A DNA stretch of 64,000 bases from Hemileia vastatrix (taxonomy: Eukaryota; Basidiomycota; Pucciniomycetes; Pucciniales; Zaghouaniaceae). The notes beneath the pieces were generated by a model. That model was given only the letters and a program-made list of their open reading frames with translations, made no database searches and was not told where the DNA came from. Positions 11,308 through 22,410 of this stretch are shown in pieces. Every line of letters starts with the position of its first letter. The stretch's first letter is position 1. The stretch is taken from contig JASXTE010000005.1 of NCBI GenBank assembly GCA_030280995.1, positions 17,809,501 to 17,873,500 of the forward strand, read 5' to 3'. Both the position numbers and the translations under genes were made by a program.

Positions 11308-12080
11308 TGTCAGGCGCCACGTGACACTCGAGGCAAAAGCAGCTCATTAAATCAATAATATCGAGTCCTAAATCTATACTCGAAGCGCAGAAAGCTATTC
11401 TCCATAGCAACTGCGATTTTCCTTTGTGTACTTACTATTTAACTGCGCTAGCCTAAACTCTAAATCTAAATTAGTCAATCTCCCAATAGGGTGCCTTAGT
11501 ACTTTTCAATAAGCGACGCACAGCGCTAGGTTCAACGAAATAGTACAGTAGTAGTTTTCATTAAAGTTTTGTTAATTAATTAAAAAGGGGCAAATTGAGA
11601 ATGGATGGATATTTAGCGAAGAGGGTCTAAGTGTATGTTAGTAATGGTCAATGGTATGGGAATGGTGCGATGGAAGGGAGGTCAATGCGAGGAGGAAGAA
11701 AGGATATAAAAGGGGTTGGGTATTCAGTTCGATATTTCCTTAGAATTAAATTATAAAATCGTACTTACATTAATAGTGGTAAACCTTTAAAGTTAAAATC
11801 ATTGTTATTGTATCTTTCTTTTACTTTCTCAATATTCATTTCTAAATCCTAAATCTTTGATTATTGAGTTTCCAACCCTTCGTGAGATCTTAAGAATTCC
11901 TATTACCTTTGAAACTAGTTTATAATTCTTCTCGAACAAACCTCGAACCTGTAGCTCTTACTTCGAGTGATCTTCGAACCATTTCCTCGAATCATTCCTC
12001 TGTGCTTCGAAGAAAGTTTTAAATCCCTCATCTCACTTTCAGGAACATCCTCGACCTTGTGCATAGGTCGTCCGGTGACA
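11308..12080 (+). repeat. B 5' LTR
   Basis: Starts TGTCAGGCGCCACGTGACAC and ends GTCGTCCGGTGACA. It contains a TATAAAA box at 11705-11711 (GGATATAAAAGGGG) and many TCGA-containing hexamers. It has the same length as the copy at 18881-19653. I could not identify a primer-binding site after it (GTATAATTTAATTCTCC). Confidence 0.95.
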
Positions 12081-12151
12081 GTATAATTTAATTCTCCGTA
12101 GTTCTCATTCTTTGCACTACTACGTCCTTTTAGGTGTTTCTAAAATTTTAA

Positions 12152-13140
12152 ATGGCACCTGTTCAACGCACTCCTCCTACAGGCGCTACTACTAGAGCTT
12201 GTGCTAGAGGCAGGCAAACAGCTACAAGGTCTGTTTCCCGCACTCACTCTTTGGAACCACTCGACCTTAGGGAACGGCAACATTCAGTTCAATCTGTAGA
12301 AGACATCCCACAAGATTTTGAGGATTCTAGTGAAGAAGAAGAAGGAGAGGATACAATGCACGAGGCACCATCCGCCCCTGCCAATCACCCTTCTGGCCAA
12401 TCCTCAGAACCTGGACCATCTAACTCTCTGGAAGATTTCATGAGACTTTTCATGAAAACCCTTTCAAATCCAACGTCTTCAGAGGGATCTAAGTTCCAAA
12501 CTCCTTCTATAAAATCTCCTGACAAATTCGACGGAGATCACCCCGACAGATTGTGACCCTTCTTGCAAACCTGCAAGCTACTGTTCCATAATGACCCTCA
12601 AACCTTTAACAGCGACCGATCAAAGGTTGTTTACTCTTCTTCATTCCTAGCCGGGAAAGCAGCAAGATGGTTCGAACCTTATCTACTCATGCTTTCTTCG
12701 ACAGAAACCCACTTACTTATCAATAATTGGGAAAAGTTTGAAGACCAACTTTTTATGTTGTTTGGGACCCTAATGAAACGGACAATGCGGAAATTGAACT
12801 TGATTTTCTTCGCATGAGTGATAATGGTAAAGCCTCTGAATATATCTCGAACTTCAGAGCACTTCAAACTCAAGTAGGTTGGAATGATGCTTCCCTTAAG
12901 TATCATTTCAAGAAAGGACTTCCTTCGAGGATTCTAGATCAATTAAATCTTCACGGTCAGAAGATGACTACTTTAACGGATTTAATGGATCAAACCCTCG
13001 AACTTGACGGCGTTTATCAAGGACGACTTCAACATCGTCGATATGCCAACAAATCTCAAGGCCTAAATTTTAAATTGGGACCTTCTTCACACCCATGGAC
13101 AACTCAATCCAAACCCAATAAGAGAAAGGACAAACCTTGA
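12152..13140 (+). pseudogene. B gag (broken)
   Basis: ATG at 12152 starts MAPVQRTPPTGATTRACARG. The N-terminal 130 residues are disordered, with an acidic SSEEEEGEDT stretch. The capsid-like region follows (KSPDKFDGDHPDRL, SSFLAGKAARWFEPYL, WEKFEDQLFMLFG), then ASEYISNFRALQTQVGWND and LKYHFKKGLPSRILDQL, the usual retrotransposon-gag pattern. A stop at 12554-12556 and a one-base frameshift near 12770 break it. The frame ends at 13140 (TGA) before the zinc knuckle, so that stop is probably a mutation as well. Confidence 0.85.
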
Positions 13141-13735
13141 CCAAAAAGCTTGACCCCAGGCGATATCAGCAAAGTACTGGATCCTAAAGGGGAACTTAAA
13201 GAAGCTGAGAGGAAGAGACAAGCAGATAATGGGTTATGTATGTATTGTGGGGGTAAGCACAAGTTGGAAGACTGTGTAAAGTTGAAGGAAAGAGAAGGTA
13301 CTAGTTTGAAGTCAAAAAACTAGTAGATAGTTTACTTGTGTGCAAAGCAAACTATCTTATCTCTCCCAGTGCACAGAACCTCCATGTCTTAAGTACTGGA
13401 GTTGCCTTAAACCGCTTGAGATTCATTCTTTTTAAGGAGGATATCCCCTTCAGTTGTCTTATAGACTCTGGAGCTTCAATTTCTTTTGTTAGTGTATCTT
13501 TTGCCAAGAAGATTCAACTAACATTTACAGATATCGATCGAACTCCAATATATTTGGTCGAATCAGAGGAACCCAAATATTGGGTAAGTAAGAAAGTTTT
13601 ATGGGTTTTCAACTTTCTGAACTTTCCCCCCTTCGAGTGGGAATTATCAGTCTTGGATGCCCCAAGGATGGACCATACCATTCTTGGCCATGAGTTTTAA
13701 CGCATTGGAATCCCAAAATTGATTGGACTAAGGGA
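13141..13735 (+). pseudogene. B zinc knuckle and aspartic protease (broken)
   Basis: In the gag frame at about 13237 lies CMYCGGKHKLEDC (CX2CX3HX4C), a nucleic-acid-binding knuckle. Two stops follow near 13321. The protease reads in the -1 frame relative to gag, with CLIDSGASISFV near 13458 as the active site and HTILGHEF at the end. The -1 offset could be the native Gag-Pol shift or decay. Another frame change near 13700 leads to the RT part (NPKIDWTKGLIT-like sequence). Confidence 0.78.
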
Positions 13736-15529
13736 TTGATCACCCCACGATCTAAGTATATTTCTGATTCTTCAATGCAGGTCAATAGGGAGTTAAACAA
13801 CCCGCCTGACAAGGTCCTGCTAGAGGAAAAGTATCTGCCAGATGACTTGCAAGCATCTGATCCTTCTCTAAATGAGCAATTGGCTAACCCTTCTAGCTCG
13901 AATACTTCACTCGAAGAGGATTTAAATTGCCTCGAAGTAATCGAATTCTGCTCTCTCATTACAGGTATCCCCTCGACAGATTCTCTCAAAGATGAAGAGG
14001 ACGACCAAATCAACGTTGAAGCCATTAAATCAACTCTACCGGAAATCTACCACGACTTCCTTGATGTTTTCTCAATCCGCAAGGCCGATAAGTTACCACC
14101 TCATCGACCCTATGACCATCAAATAGAGTTAATAGGCCCAGTACCTCCGGCAGGTCCTGTCTATTCCTTATCGAAGGACGAAGCTCAAGTTCTTCAAGAC
14201 TACATTGCAGAGAATGTAGCCAAAGGTTTCATCAGAGCCAGTAAATCTCCAACCGGCTCCCCTGTCCTCTTTGTAAAAAAGAAGGACGGTAGTCTTAGGT
14301 TGTGTGTTGACTATAGAAAGCTCAACACAGTCACGAAGAAGAATGCATATCCCGTTCCTCCTATGTCATTACCTCTTACCCTTTTCAATGGTGCTACTTT
14401 CTTTTATAAAATTGATCTTAGAGGCACTTACAATCTGATTCGCATTGCAGAAGGTCATGAACCACTGACTGCAATGCGCACTAGATTTGGTAGTTTTGAA
14501 TATTTAGTTATGCCTTTTGGATTATGTAACGCACCTTCAACTTTTCAAACTTTTGTTAGTGATATCTTTCAAGATGTTGTTGAACAATTTGTAGTCGTCT
14601 ATTTAGATGATATTTTAATATTCTCGAAAACACTAGATGAACATATTCATCATGTTCGACAGGTCCTAAATTGTCTTCGAGATCATGGTCTCTACGCCAA
14701 GCATAATAAATGCGAATTCCACCTCAAATCAATTGATTTTTTGGGTTTTACATTGTCCACTGATGGTTTAGTCATGGATGATAAAAAAGTCCAGAAAATC
14801 CTGGAATGGCCTGAGCCCAAAAACATTAAATCGCTCCAAGGATTTTTGGGTTTTGCAAACTTCTATAGAAGATTTATTAAAGATTACTCTAAAACTATTT
14901 CCAATCTTACTTCTCTTCTTAGGAAAGACATTCCTTTTGTTTTTACTTCTACAGCACGAAAGGAATTCGAAGCACTAAAAACGGCGTTCACCACAGCCCC
15001 AATTCTTCGACATTTTGATCCTTCTGCCTCGACAATAGTTGAGACAGATGCGAGTGATTATGCTATTGCAGGGGTCATCTCCCAATTAAATCCTGAAACA
15101 AATTTGTTTCATCCTGTTTCTTTTGAGTCACGCAAACTCATAGCCGCAGAATTAAATTATGAAATTCATGACAAAGAGCTTTTAGCTATTATCCATTGTC
15201 TTAAAAAATGGCGTTCTTTTCTTCTCAGACTAGATAGTCCTTTTCAAATCTTAACAGATCATAATGCTTTAAAATACTTCATGTCTTCTAAAGTGTTAAC
15301 CAGGCGTCAAGCCAGGTGGGCTGAATTTTTGTCTGAATTTTCTTTCTCTATTTTTTATTGCCCAGGAAAAAACTGCATTGTCCCAGATATCTTGTCACGT
15401 CGGGACGACGTTTACCCACAGCGGGGGGACACATTTGCTGACAAGAACCCAGAAAATGTGCAATCAATCTTCAACGAATCAATGTTAACGACTCATCAAC
15501 TTAATTCGATGACAATTCAATCTTTTTGA
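13736..15529 (+). CDS. B reverse transcriptase-RNase H (open for 597 codons)
   Basis: This is the longest open frame in the window. An N-terminal linker of about 110 residues leads to YHDFLDVFSIRKADKLPPHR, the usual entry to gypsy RT. Then come PTGSPVLFVKKKDGSLRLCV, YKIDLRGTYNLIRI, FEYLVMPFGLCNAPSTFQ and the catalytic VVYLDDILIF (about 14594). The connection FLGFANFYRRFIKDYSK precedes RNase H (VETDASDYAIAGVI, HDKELLAIIHCLKKW, LTDHNALKYF) and the thumb-like CPGKNCIVPDILSRR. The catalytic YLDD and RNase H acidic residues are present. The segment is part of a polyprotein, so its first Met is not a true start. Confidence 0.93.
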   Translation: MITPRSKYISDSSMQVNRELNNPPDKVLLEEKYLPDDLQASDPSLNEQLANPSSSNTSLEEDLNCLEVIEFCSLITGIPSTDSLKDEEDDQINVEAIKSTLPEIYHDFLDVFSIRKADKLPPHRPYDHQIELIGPVPPAGPVYSLSKDEAQVLQDYIAENVAKGFIRASKSPTGSPVLFVKKKDGSLRLCVDYRKLNTVTKKNAYPVPPMSLPLTLFNGATFFYKIDLRGTYNLIRIAEGHEPLTAMRTRFGSFEYLVMPFGLCNAPSTFQTFVSDIFQDVVEQFVVVYLDDILIFSKTLDEHIHHVRQVLNCLRDHGLYAKHNKCEFHLKSIDFLGFTLSTDGLVMDDKKVQKILEWPEPKNIKSLQGFLGFANFYRRFIKDYSKTISNLTSLLRKDIPFVFTSTARKEFEALKTAFTTAPILRHFDPSASTIVETDASDYAIAGVISQLNPETNLFHPVSFESRKLIAAELNYEIHDKELLAIIHCLKKWRSFLLRLDSPFQILTDHNALKYFMSSKVLTRRQARWAEFLSEFSFSIFYCPGKNCIVPDILSRRDDVYPQRGDTFADKNPENVQSIFNESMLTTHQLNSMTIQSF

Positions 15530-16392
15530 AATCCACTATCCAACATCCTAGAAGCTCAGTCGAAGGACAAATATTGTTTAGGGTTAAAAGACAAAATACT
15601 CTCGAAGCAAGGGGCCAAAAGATTTAGTATTGAATCAGGTCTATTAGTCTTCGAAGGTAGAGTAGTCATACCCGACACAATGAGATAAAATTATGGATTT
15701 TCAACAGTTGACATGATTCTCCATTAGCTGGTCATTTTGGGGTTGATAAAACCTACCAGTTAATAGCGAGGGATTTCTTCTGGCCAGGTATGACCAGGGA
15801 AATCAAGGCCTATATAAAAGCTTGTTACAAATGTAATAGGAATAAGGCTCCCCGTCACTGGAAGCATGGGTTGCTTCAACCACTTCCTATTCCCTCTAAA
15901 CCTTGGGAATCTTTATCGATGGATTTCATTTCTCAACTTCCTATGTCTAATGGTTTTGATGCTATATTAGTAATAGTAGATAGATTTTCAAAAATGTCTA
16001 TTTTCATTAAAACCACTACTACTGCTACAGCAGAAGATTTGTCAAAATTGTTTCTAGAATATGTATTTTCTAAACACGGCTTACCAAATGATATTATTTC
16101 AGATAGAGGCTCATTGTTTGTATCCACATTCTGGACCCAACTGTGTTGACAACTCAATATCACAAGAAATCTCTCCACGGCCTATCACCCTGAAACCGAT
16201 GGTCAAACAGAAAGAGTTAACCAAATCCTTGAACAATATCTTCGAATGTATGTCAGTTACCAACAAGACGATTGGACCACATGGTTACCATTGGCCGAAT
16301 TTGCTTATAATAACTCGACTCATTCTTCGACACAACAATCTCCCTTCGAAACCATTTATGGACGACATCCTTGATTCAACTCAATCCATGTA
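15530..16392 (+). pseudogene. B integrase core (broken)
   Basis: The HHCC zinc region reads LAGHFGVDKTYQLIARDFFW with CYKCNRNK. The core has SMDFISQLP, DIISDRGSLFVS and [15 protein letters not shown], giving the D-D-E residues. Stops occur before 15790 (for example near 15535 and 15689) and at about 16147. Frame changes are needed to follow the protein to the [10 protein letters not shown] motif near 16350. It would integrate the cDNA but is not intact here. Confidence 0.85.
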
Positions 16393-16968
16393 GGAACTAA
16401 TCATCCTGCGGAACATTATCTTTGAACTATATCACGACTCCAAGAAGAACTTAAAACAAATTTGGAATCAGCGATTCAAAGATACAAGGAACAGGCCGAC
16501 AAACATTGACAATCTGCTCCTTCCTTTAAACCAGGCGACAAAGTATGGCGCGACGCACAAAACATTCGAACAACAAGAAAATCAAAGAAACTGGCTGAAA
16601 AGCGCTTGGGACCATTCGAAATTGACTCTGAAGTCTCTAAAACTGCATTTCGACTCAAGTTACCTCCTAAATGGCAGGCGATTCACCCTGTTTTCCATGT
16701 ATCTCTCCTGGAACTGGCTCGAGAAATATACCCGGGCAAGAACCAACCCCCGCCGGAACCGGTCGAAGTAGAAGATCATCTAGAGTGGGAAGTAAGCCGT
16801 ATCCTTGATTCAAGAATACGCAAGGGGAAACTTCAATACCTCGTGGAATGGGAAGGCTTACTCAATGACTCAGACAAAACATCCTGGGAACCAGCCATCA
16901 ATGTTTCTAACGCCCCTGAACTCCTAAAATCTTTTCATCTTAAATACCCTTTAAAACCAAAACCTTAA
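16393..16968 (+). pseudogene. B integrase C-terminus with canonical chromodomain
   Basis: A GDKVW-type linker (FKPGDKVWRDAQNI) is followed by RLGPFEIDSEVSK and HPVFHVSLLE, the GPF/Y module. The chromodomain runs EWEVSRILDSRIRKGKLQYL, VEWEGLLNDSDKTSWEP and ELLKSFHLKYP, with the aromatic-cage-like pattern of chromoviruses. A stop at about 16508 (near ADKH) lies upstream. The rest (16606-16968) is open to its natural TAA. It likely guided integration to methylated histone H3. Confidence 0.88.
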
Positions 16969-17819
16969 AATTTCTTTTATTTTAAATTTTCTTTTTCTTT
17001 TTTTCTTTTTCTCATAAAAAAATCTAAAACACCTTTTAAATTTCTTAGCCTTGTTTTCTTTTTTCTCTCTTCTTTTTTCTTTCTTCTCCTTTTATAAAAT
17101 TTTCTCCAAAACCAACTAAAAGTAAAATCAAAATTAAAATTAAATAAAATAAAATGAAATAAAATAAAAATAAAATAAAATAAAATAAATAGAATAAACA
17201 TAATTAATAAAATAGAAATAAAAATAAAATAAAATAAATAGAATAAACATAAATAATAAAATAAACTAAAAAAACTCTTAAATCTCTCTAAATATTTTCT
17301 TTCTTTTCTTTTTCAATTCTCTAAATACATTCTTTTCTTAAATTTAAAATTCTCTTTAAAAATTTCTTTTCTAAAAATTTATTCTCTCTTTAAAAACTTT
17401 CTTTCCTTCGAATCATCAAATCTTGTACGACACGACCATTTCCTCGAACTTAACTTCAACCTCTAAATCTCCCTATAATAATTCTTTGAAACAAATAATT
17501 CTTCTTTTCAAATTCTCTTAAATTCTAAATTCTGTTTTTTTTCTTTTCTTTCTTCTTCTCTCTCTTTTCTTACATAAAATTTTCCTTTTAAAAAAACATT
17601 AAAACTTCCTTCAATTAAACAACCTTTTTCTTTCTTTAAATTGCTTCTTTCAAAATTCTAAAACTTTTTATTTTAAACTTCTTCTTTCTTTTTCTCTCTC
17701 TCCCAAATCTTATAAAATTAATAATATTCACCTACAATAAAAAAATAAAATAAAATAAAATAAAATAAAACTAAAATACAAATTTTTTTTTTCCTACTTC
17801 TTTACATCTCTTTTTCATT
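16969..17819. other. B 3' AT-rich low-complexity region
   Basis: Pyrimidine-rich runs (TTTTCTTTTTCTT) and AAAATAAAATAAAAT runs, no supported gene. It separates the end of pol from the 3' end of the antisense gene, so the two transcripts would converge here. Confidence 0.7.
17140..17275. repeat. (AAAAT)n-like microsatellite
   Basis: Repeated AAAATAAAATAAAATAAAT units with interruptions. A shorter array of the same type lies at 17738-17772. Confidence 0.8.
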
Positions 17820-18770
17820 TCAAATCTTTTCTTTTAATTTCTCTCGAACCAATCTTTTCATTTTCTCCAAAACTACCCTTATCTCCTTCCTGCATTTCTC
17901 AAATACCTCCTCCTTTCCTACCGGAACCACCTCTCCCATCTCCAAGAGCTCCTCTGCCACGTCAAAGGAAGCAGCGTCGATAATTGTGTCGACCTCCCCA
18001 CATAATTCTTTTGCGAACCTTACTCGTCGACCTTGATGAGGTTTCTTCGACCACACCTGGTCCAGGGTGTCTTCAGGTTCTTCAACTACTTCCGTGACCG
18101 GAGGGTTTGCCTCAGTTGGTATAACCTGTGCAGGCTCCCCAATCTGCTCTTCAAGGGTATTTGATGTCTAAACATAACTCATCAGTAACTTCATCCTTAA
18201 ATAATAACAATTAAAACTTACCTCGAAGATGGGGTCAGGCTCTAAAAATAACCTTGGCGCCACTTCGACCTCTGCCTCTCTCTCCTCCTCGTCGTCTTCG
18301 ATGACCACCCGTCATTTCTTGGGTGCCCGCCCTGGAACAGGGACTTCATCTTCATCTTCCTCCACCAACTCGTCGACCTCTTCCTCGACACCTCGCTTCA
18401 AACTCGTGGCCTGAGTTACCCAGGTTGAGATCTCGTTATTTAATTCCTTATCATTTTCCCCCACCGATTGTTCATCTTCAATTAAGACATCCCAAATGTC
18501 TTCGACCACCTCTTTGGTTTTAGGGATTACCCAAAACTTGGTCTTGGTAAATCGCTTTTCGATCTCTGCGTTCTTTGTCAATGCATCGCACGCCACTCGT
18601 CGCCAACGGCAAAACTCGCATTTCTGGCGAGGGCCTCGAGTCGCCGTACTTTCGACACAGAAATACTCCATGCTTTCACAAGCCGTGCAAGTTTGTGAAA
18701 ACTGTCGCGTGATCATTCCCCCATCCGCTTTAGGGTGTGGAGGCGTAGGTGTGGGAGTGGGGCAGTTCAT
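17820..18770 (-). CDS. Antisense two-exon gene in B: Zn(II)2Cys6-cluster protein
   Basis: Minus strand, ATG at 18770. Exon 1 (18770-18222) is 183 codons; a 54-nt intron (GTAAGT...TTTAG, 18168-18221) follows in phase 0; exon 2 (18167-17820) is 116 codons with TGA. Near the N-terminus, cysteines are spaced CX2CX6CX12CX2CX6C (CTACESMEYFC ... CEFCRWRRVAC), the spacing of fungal Zn(II)2Cys6 DNA-binding clusters. Acidic, Glu-rich stretches and a basic helical C-terminus (CRKEIRVVLEKMKRLVREKL) follow. One in-frame TGA at 18312-18314 interrupts this copy; otherwise both exons are open. It lies between pol and the 3' LTR, so it is cargo or a regulator of the element. The function is unknown. Confidence 0.72.
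18168..18221 (-). other. Predicted 54-nt intron in the antisense gene
   Basis: Donor GTAAGT directly after ...PIFE and acceptor TTTAG before SNTLEEQIGEP (joined as E|T). A CTGAT-like branch motif (TACTGATG) lies about 20 bases before the acceptor. The size is typical of basidiomycete introns, and the join keeps a single frame. Confidence 0.7.
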
Positions 18771-18880
18771 TATAAAAAAGAGAAATTAATAAATGAGGAA
18801 AAAATTATTAGAAGAAGGGAAACTAGTGTGGGAAGATGGCTCAAGCTCAACGGAGTTCACAATTCTTATACCCGGGCATC

Positions 18881-19653
18881 TGTCACGCGCCACGTGACAC
18901 TCGAGGAGAAAGAAGCTCATTAAATCAATAATATCGAGTCCTAAATCTATACTCGAAGCTCAGAAAGCAATTCTCCATAGCAACTGCAATTTTCTTTTGT
19001 GTACTTACTATTTAACTGCGCTAGCCTAAACTCTAAATCTGAATTAGTCAATCTCCCAATAGAGTGCCTTAGTCCTTTTCAATAAGCGACACACAGCGCT
19101 AGGTTCAACGAAATAGTACAGTAGTATTTTTCATTAAAGTTTTGTTAATTAATTAAAAAGGGGTAAATTGAGCATGGACGGATATTTAGCAAAGAGGGTC
19201 TAAGTGTATGTTAGTAATGGTCAATGGTATGGGAATGGTGCGATGAAAGGGAGGTCAATGCAAGGAGGAACAAAGGATATAAAAGGGGTTGGGTATTCGG
19301 TTTGATATTTCCTTAGAATTAAATTATAAAATCGTATTTACATTAATAGTGGTAAACCTTTAAAGTTAAAATCATTGTTATTGTATCTTTCTTTTACTTT
19401 CTCAATATTCATTTCTAAATCGTAAATCTTTGATTATTGAGTTTCCAACCCTTCGTGAGATCTTAAGAATTCCTATTACCTTTGAAACTAGTTTATAATT
19501 CTTCTCGAACGAACCTCAAACCTGTAGCTCTTACTTCGAGTGATCTTCGAACCATTTCCTCGAATCATTCCTCTCTGCTTCGAAGAAAGTTTTGAATCCC
19601 TCATCTCACTTTCAGGAACATCCTCGACCTTGTGCGTAGGTTGTCCGGTGACA
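18881..19653 (+). repeat. B 3' LTR
   Basis: Starts TGTCACGCGCCACGTGACAC and ends GTTGTCCGGTGACA. It has the same length (773 bp) as the 5' LTR, with about thirty substitutions by eye. It is followed by the CTCAG target duplication (19654-19658). Confidence 0.95.
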
Positions 19654-19658
19654 CTCAG

Positions 19659-20650
19659 AAACAAGCTGGTACTAAGAAGACTCCTTCAAATCAAAAGAAT
19701 TGGCCAAAACTTGACCAATATCCAACATTTGATGGTGATTCTTTTTCTGATTGGAAACAATTTATTTGCAGAATTGATAACTTAAAAAATTCTTACAGAC
19801 CCCCAGATGAGGAAGTTGTGTCTAAGTTAATTTCTTTATTTACCGATGTAGCCCTAATGTGGTATGAATCTGTACTCCTTGATGGGAATGATTACTCATG
19901 GGAAGATTGGAAGAAATTTATTAAAGCACAATTTGGGGGCTCCAAGTTAAGGATGGCTCAACAAAGGCAGTATGAGGAAACTAAATATAGTTCTTCTACT
20001 GATAAACCTATTGAGTTCTTAATGAAACTTGTAAAAATCTTAAGAGCTATGGACCCAAAAATGGAGTTTGAGTTATGGAAGGACAGGATTCTTTATAAAT
20101 TTCCAATGTCTTTAAGAGACTTGATAGTGGCTAGGACTGAGTTCACCAGAGAACCTTCTTCTTTCATCAATACTTGTAATGAGATTGTTCTAAACAACAA
20201 GTATGATTCCAGAAGATTCATTCCTAGAACCACTTGGGAGAAACCCTCAACTTACCAACAGAAACCTCTGGAAAAGGTTGGGAAGCCTTCTGCCCCTGTT
20301 TAACCTAAAAAGTATGCAACAAACACTTGCTTCAAGTGCAAAAAACCTTGGCAGAAGGGCAATGTTTGTGACAAGAAGATAAATCTTGTAGAACAAACAG
20401 AGGAGCATGCTGATGACACAGTAGCACTGGAGGATACTTCAAGTGATTGTGCCAGCAATATTTCATATGAATCTCAACAAGAAATCTTGATGCTGGAGGA
20501 GGATATCCATTATTTAAATACTATTGATATTGATAATAATGCTTTATCTACAGTTGATGATTCTGATATCATAAAGAGCATTGAGGATAGCTCAATTGTT
20601 ATTGCCCCTCTCAAGGCACCAGTCTTGATCAATGGAACCAGCATTGAAGT
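19659..20650 (+). pseudogene. A2 gag capsid domain and zinc knuckle (broken)
   Basis: Continues the A2 gag frame after B. The capsid-like domain has NWPKLDQYPTFDGDSFSDW, EVVSKLISLFTDVALMWYES, DYSWEDWKKFIKAQFGGSK and MDPKMEFELWKDRILYKFP. A stop at 20301 (GCA to TAA) precedes the knuckle CFKCKKPWQKGNVC, in which the expected His (GHVC) is Asn, so metal binding is probably lost. An acidic linker of about 90 residues follows. Confidence 0.85.
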
Positions 20651-21080
20651 TGTTCTGGATTCTGGAGCTGGAGGAAGTGTAGTATCTGAAAGAGCACTTG
20701 CTTCAGTGTATCAATACTATAAATCAAAACTAATGCCTATCATTTCTAAAAATTGGAGAGGGTATGGCTCTGTTTTGTCTCCCATTGGTAAATACAAAGC
20801 CACAGTGTTTTTTAAATATAACCATGGTTTTGTAAGAGCTATTTGTGATTTTGTTGTCATGAAAAATGATAACTTGAGCAATTGGTTTATTTTGGGGAAT
20901 GATATTTTAATCAAGTATGGCATAAAATTGGATCCTTCAAACCAATGTTTCACAATGGGGATGAATGGGAAGAGAAAATTTAAGATTTCCTCCTCCAAAA
21001 AATTATTAAAACCAGAATTGAACACATGTAATTCTGTGGTTCAATATTAAGGAAGATCTACAAAATAAATACATTCCCAT
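20487..21080 (+). pseudogene. A2 aspartic protease region
   Basis: VLDSGAGGSVVSERALASVY near 20651 is the retropepsin active site. GKYKATVFFKYNHGFVRAIC and WFILGNDILIKYGIKLDPSNQ follow. The frame is open from 20487 to a TAA at 21048. Another stop near 21066 separates it from RT. Catalytic residues are present, but the polyprotein is interrupted on both sides. Confidence 0.85.
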
Positions 21081-22410
21081 ATGTCTGAAATTGAAAATGC
21101 CTCTTTTGGAGAACAACTTTCTGGTGAGGATAAAGATTCCATCATTAACTTGATAAAGTCTTTTCCTATGGCCTTTGCTCATGGGTCACATGAACTGGGA
21201 TTAGTTAAAGAGAAAATGAAACTTTCATTGTCTTGTCCAATAACTGATATACCACCTAGTTTAAAAAAGAAGCCTTATCCTGCTTCTCCCACAAAGAGAA
21301 AAGATATTGAAGACAATATCTCTACCCTTTTTAAAATGAATATTATTGAAAAGGTAGTTGAAACACCTAAATATTGTGTTATCTCACCTGTCCTAATTTC
21401 ATATGAGAAAGATAAATCCAGGCTATGTGGTGATTATAGAGCACCAAATACTTATACTGTTAATGATATCTACCCTTTACCTAGAATTAGCTCTATACAT
21501 GCTACTTTAAAGGGTGCTAAATATATCAGCTGTTTGGATGGTAACAAGGGATATCACCAGGTACCTGTTGAGAAAAATTCTCAGAATTTTCTGATGATTG
21601 CTACTCATATGGGTATTTATAAGTATATTAGGATGCTTTTGGCCCTAAAAATGCCCCTTCAGTTTTCCAAAAAGTCATGGATAACACATTCCATCAAGAG
21701 ATAATTGAAGGATGGATGATGGTTTATATTGATGATATCATTATATTCTCAAAAACATTTGAGGAACATCTTAACCACCTGTGTAAAGTGTTCCAGAAAA
21801 TGGATAAAATAAATATGACACTTGCTTTGAAGAAATGTAAATTTGGTTTCCATTCTTTAAAATTCTCGGTCATGTTGTTTCTGGTTTACAGATATGTGTT
21901 GACCAAAAACAAAGTGGCAGCCATACAACAGGTGAAGGCTCCTACTACAGTTAGGGAGCTCCAGAGTTTTATGGGAATGTGTGGATACTATAGACAGTAT
22001 ATTAAAAATTACCAAGTCATAGCTTTACCCCTTACCCAATTAACTAGAAAGGATGTGTCTTTTGTCTGGAATAGTGAAAGACAAAGAGCCTTTGACACTA
22101 TGAAAAACTGTTTGATGTCAGCACCAATTCTTGCTTTACCTGACTTTAATTAACCATTTGTTTTGTACACTGATGCCAGTTTCATTGGTCTTGGTGCTGC
22201 CTTCCACCAAAAACAAGTGATAAATGATAAAGTTTCAGAAGTAGTAATTTGTTGTATTTCAAGAACCTTGAGAAATAGTGAATTGAAATATGGTGCTACT
22301 CAATTGGAATGTTTAGCTGTAATGTGGGCTCTAGAGAAGCTACATTATTAGCTAGATGACCAGAAATTTGAACTTGTCACTGACTGCAGTGCAGTTAAAT
22401 CCCTTTAAAC
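21081..22410 (+). pseudogene. A2 reverse transcriptase and RNase H (broken)
   Basis: RT entry KKKPYPASPTKRKDIEDNIS, ISPVLISYEKDKSRLCGDYR, CLDGNKGYHQVPVEKNSQ, then a one-base deletion near 21640 within the MPFGPKNAP motif. The frame resumes with FHQEIIEGWMMVYIDDIIIF (YIDD intact) and has a short shifted patch near 21865-21900 from two compensating indels. RNase H carries YTDASFIGLGAAF and ATQLECLAVMWALEKLHY, then a stop at 22352 and a deletion near 22403. Confidence 0.87.

Larger units (their letters stand above)
11308..19653 (+). mobile_element. B: chromodomain Ty3/gypsy retrotransposon (chromovirus) with an antisense gene
   Basis: LTRs of 773 bp each (11308-12080, 18881-19653), TSD CTCAG. 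The internal region holds gag, protease, RT/RNase H, integrase and a canonical chromodomain. A low-complexity AT-rich stretch and a two-exon minus-strand gene then precede the 3' LTR. Codon and GC use in B are visibly less AT-biased than in the host element A2, consistent with a different family. The LTRs differ at roughly 4% of positions by eye, so the insertion is not recent. The gag and integrase frames are broken. Confidence 0.95.

Noticed and set aside
12081..12110. A primer-binding site for element B
   Set aside because: The bases after the LTR (GTATAATTTAATTCTCC) lack TGG and match nothing in the other elements. Self-priming is possible but cannot be shown here.
16977..17201. Minus-strand Phe/Lys-rich ORF
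   Set aside because: It lies in TTTTCTTTT/AAAAT low-complexity sequence, with no domain and no conserved neighbour.
18229..18789. Plus-strand ORFs over the antisense Zn(II)2Cys6 gene
   Set aside because: They are Ser/Pro-rich mirror frames of an acidic Glu/Asp-rich coding strand. The minus strand has the Cys spacing, the intron and the longer product.
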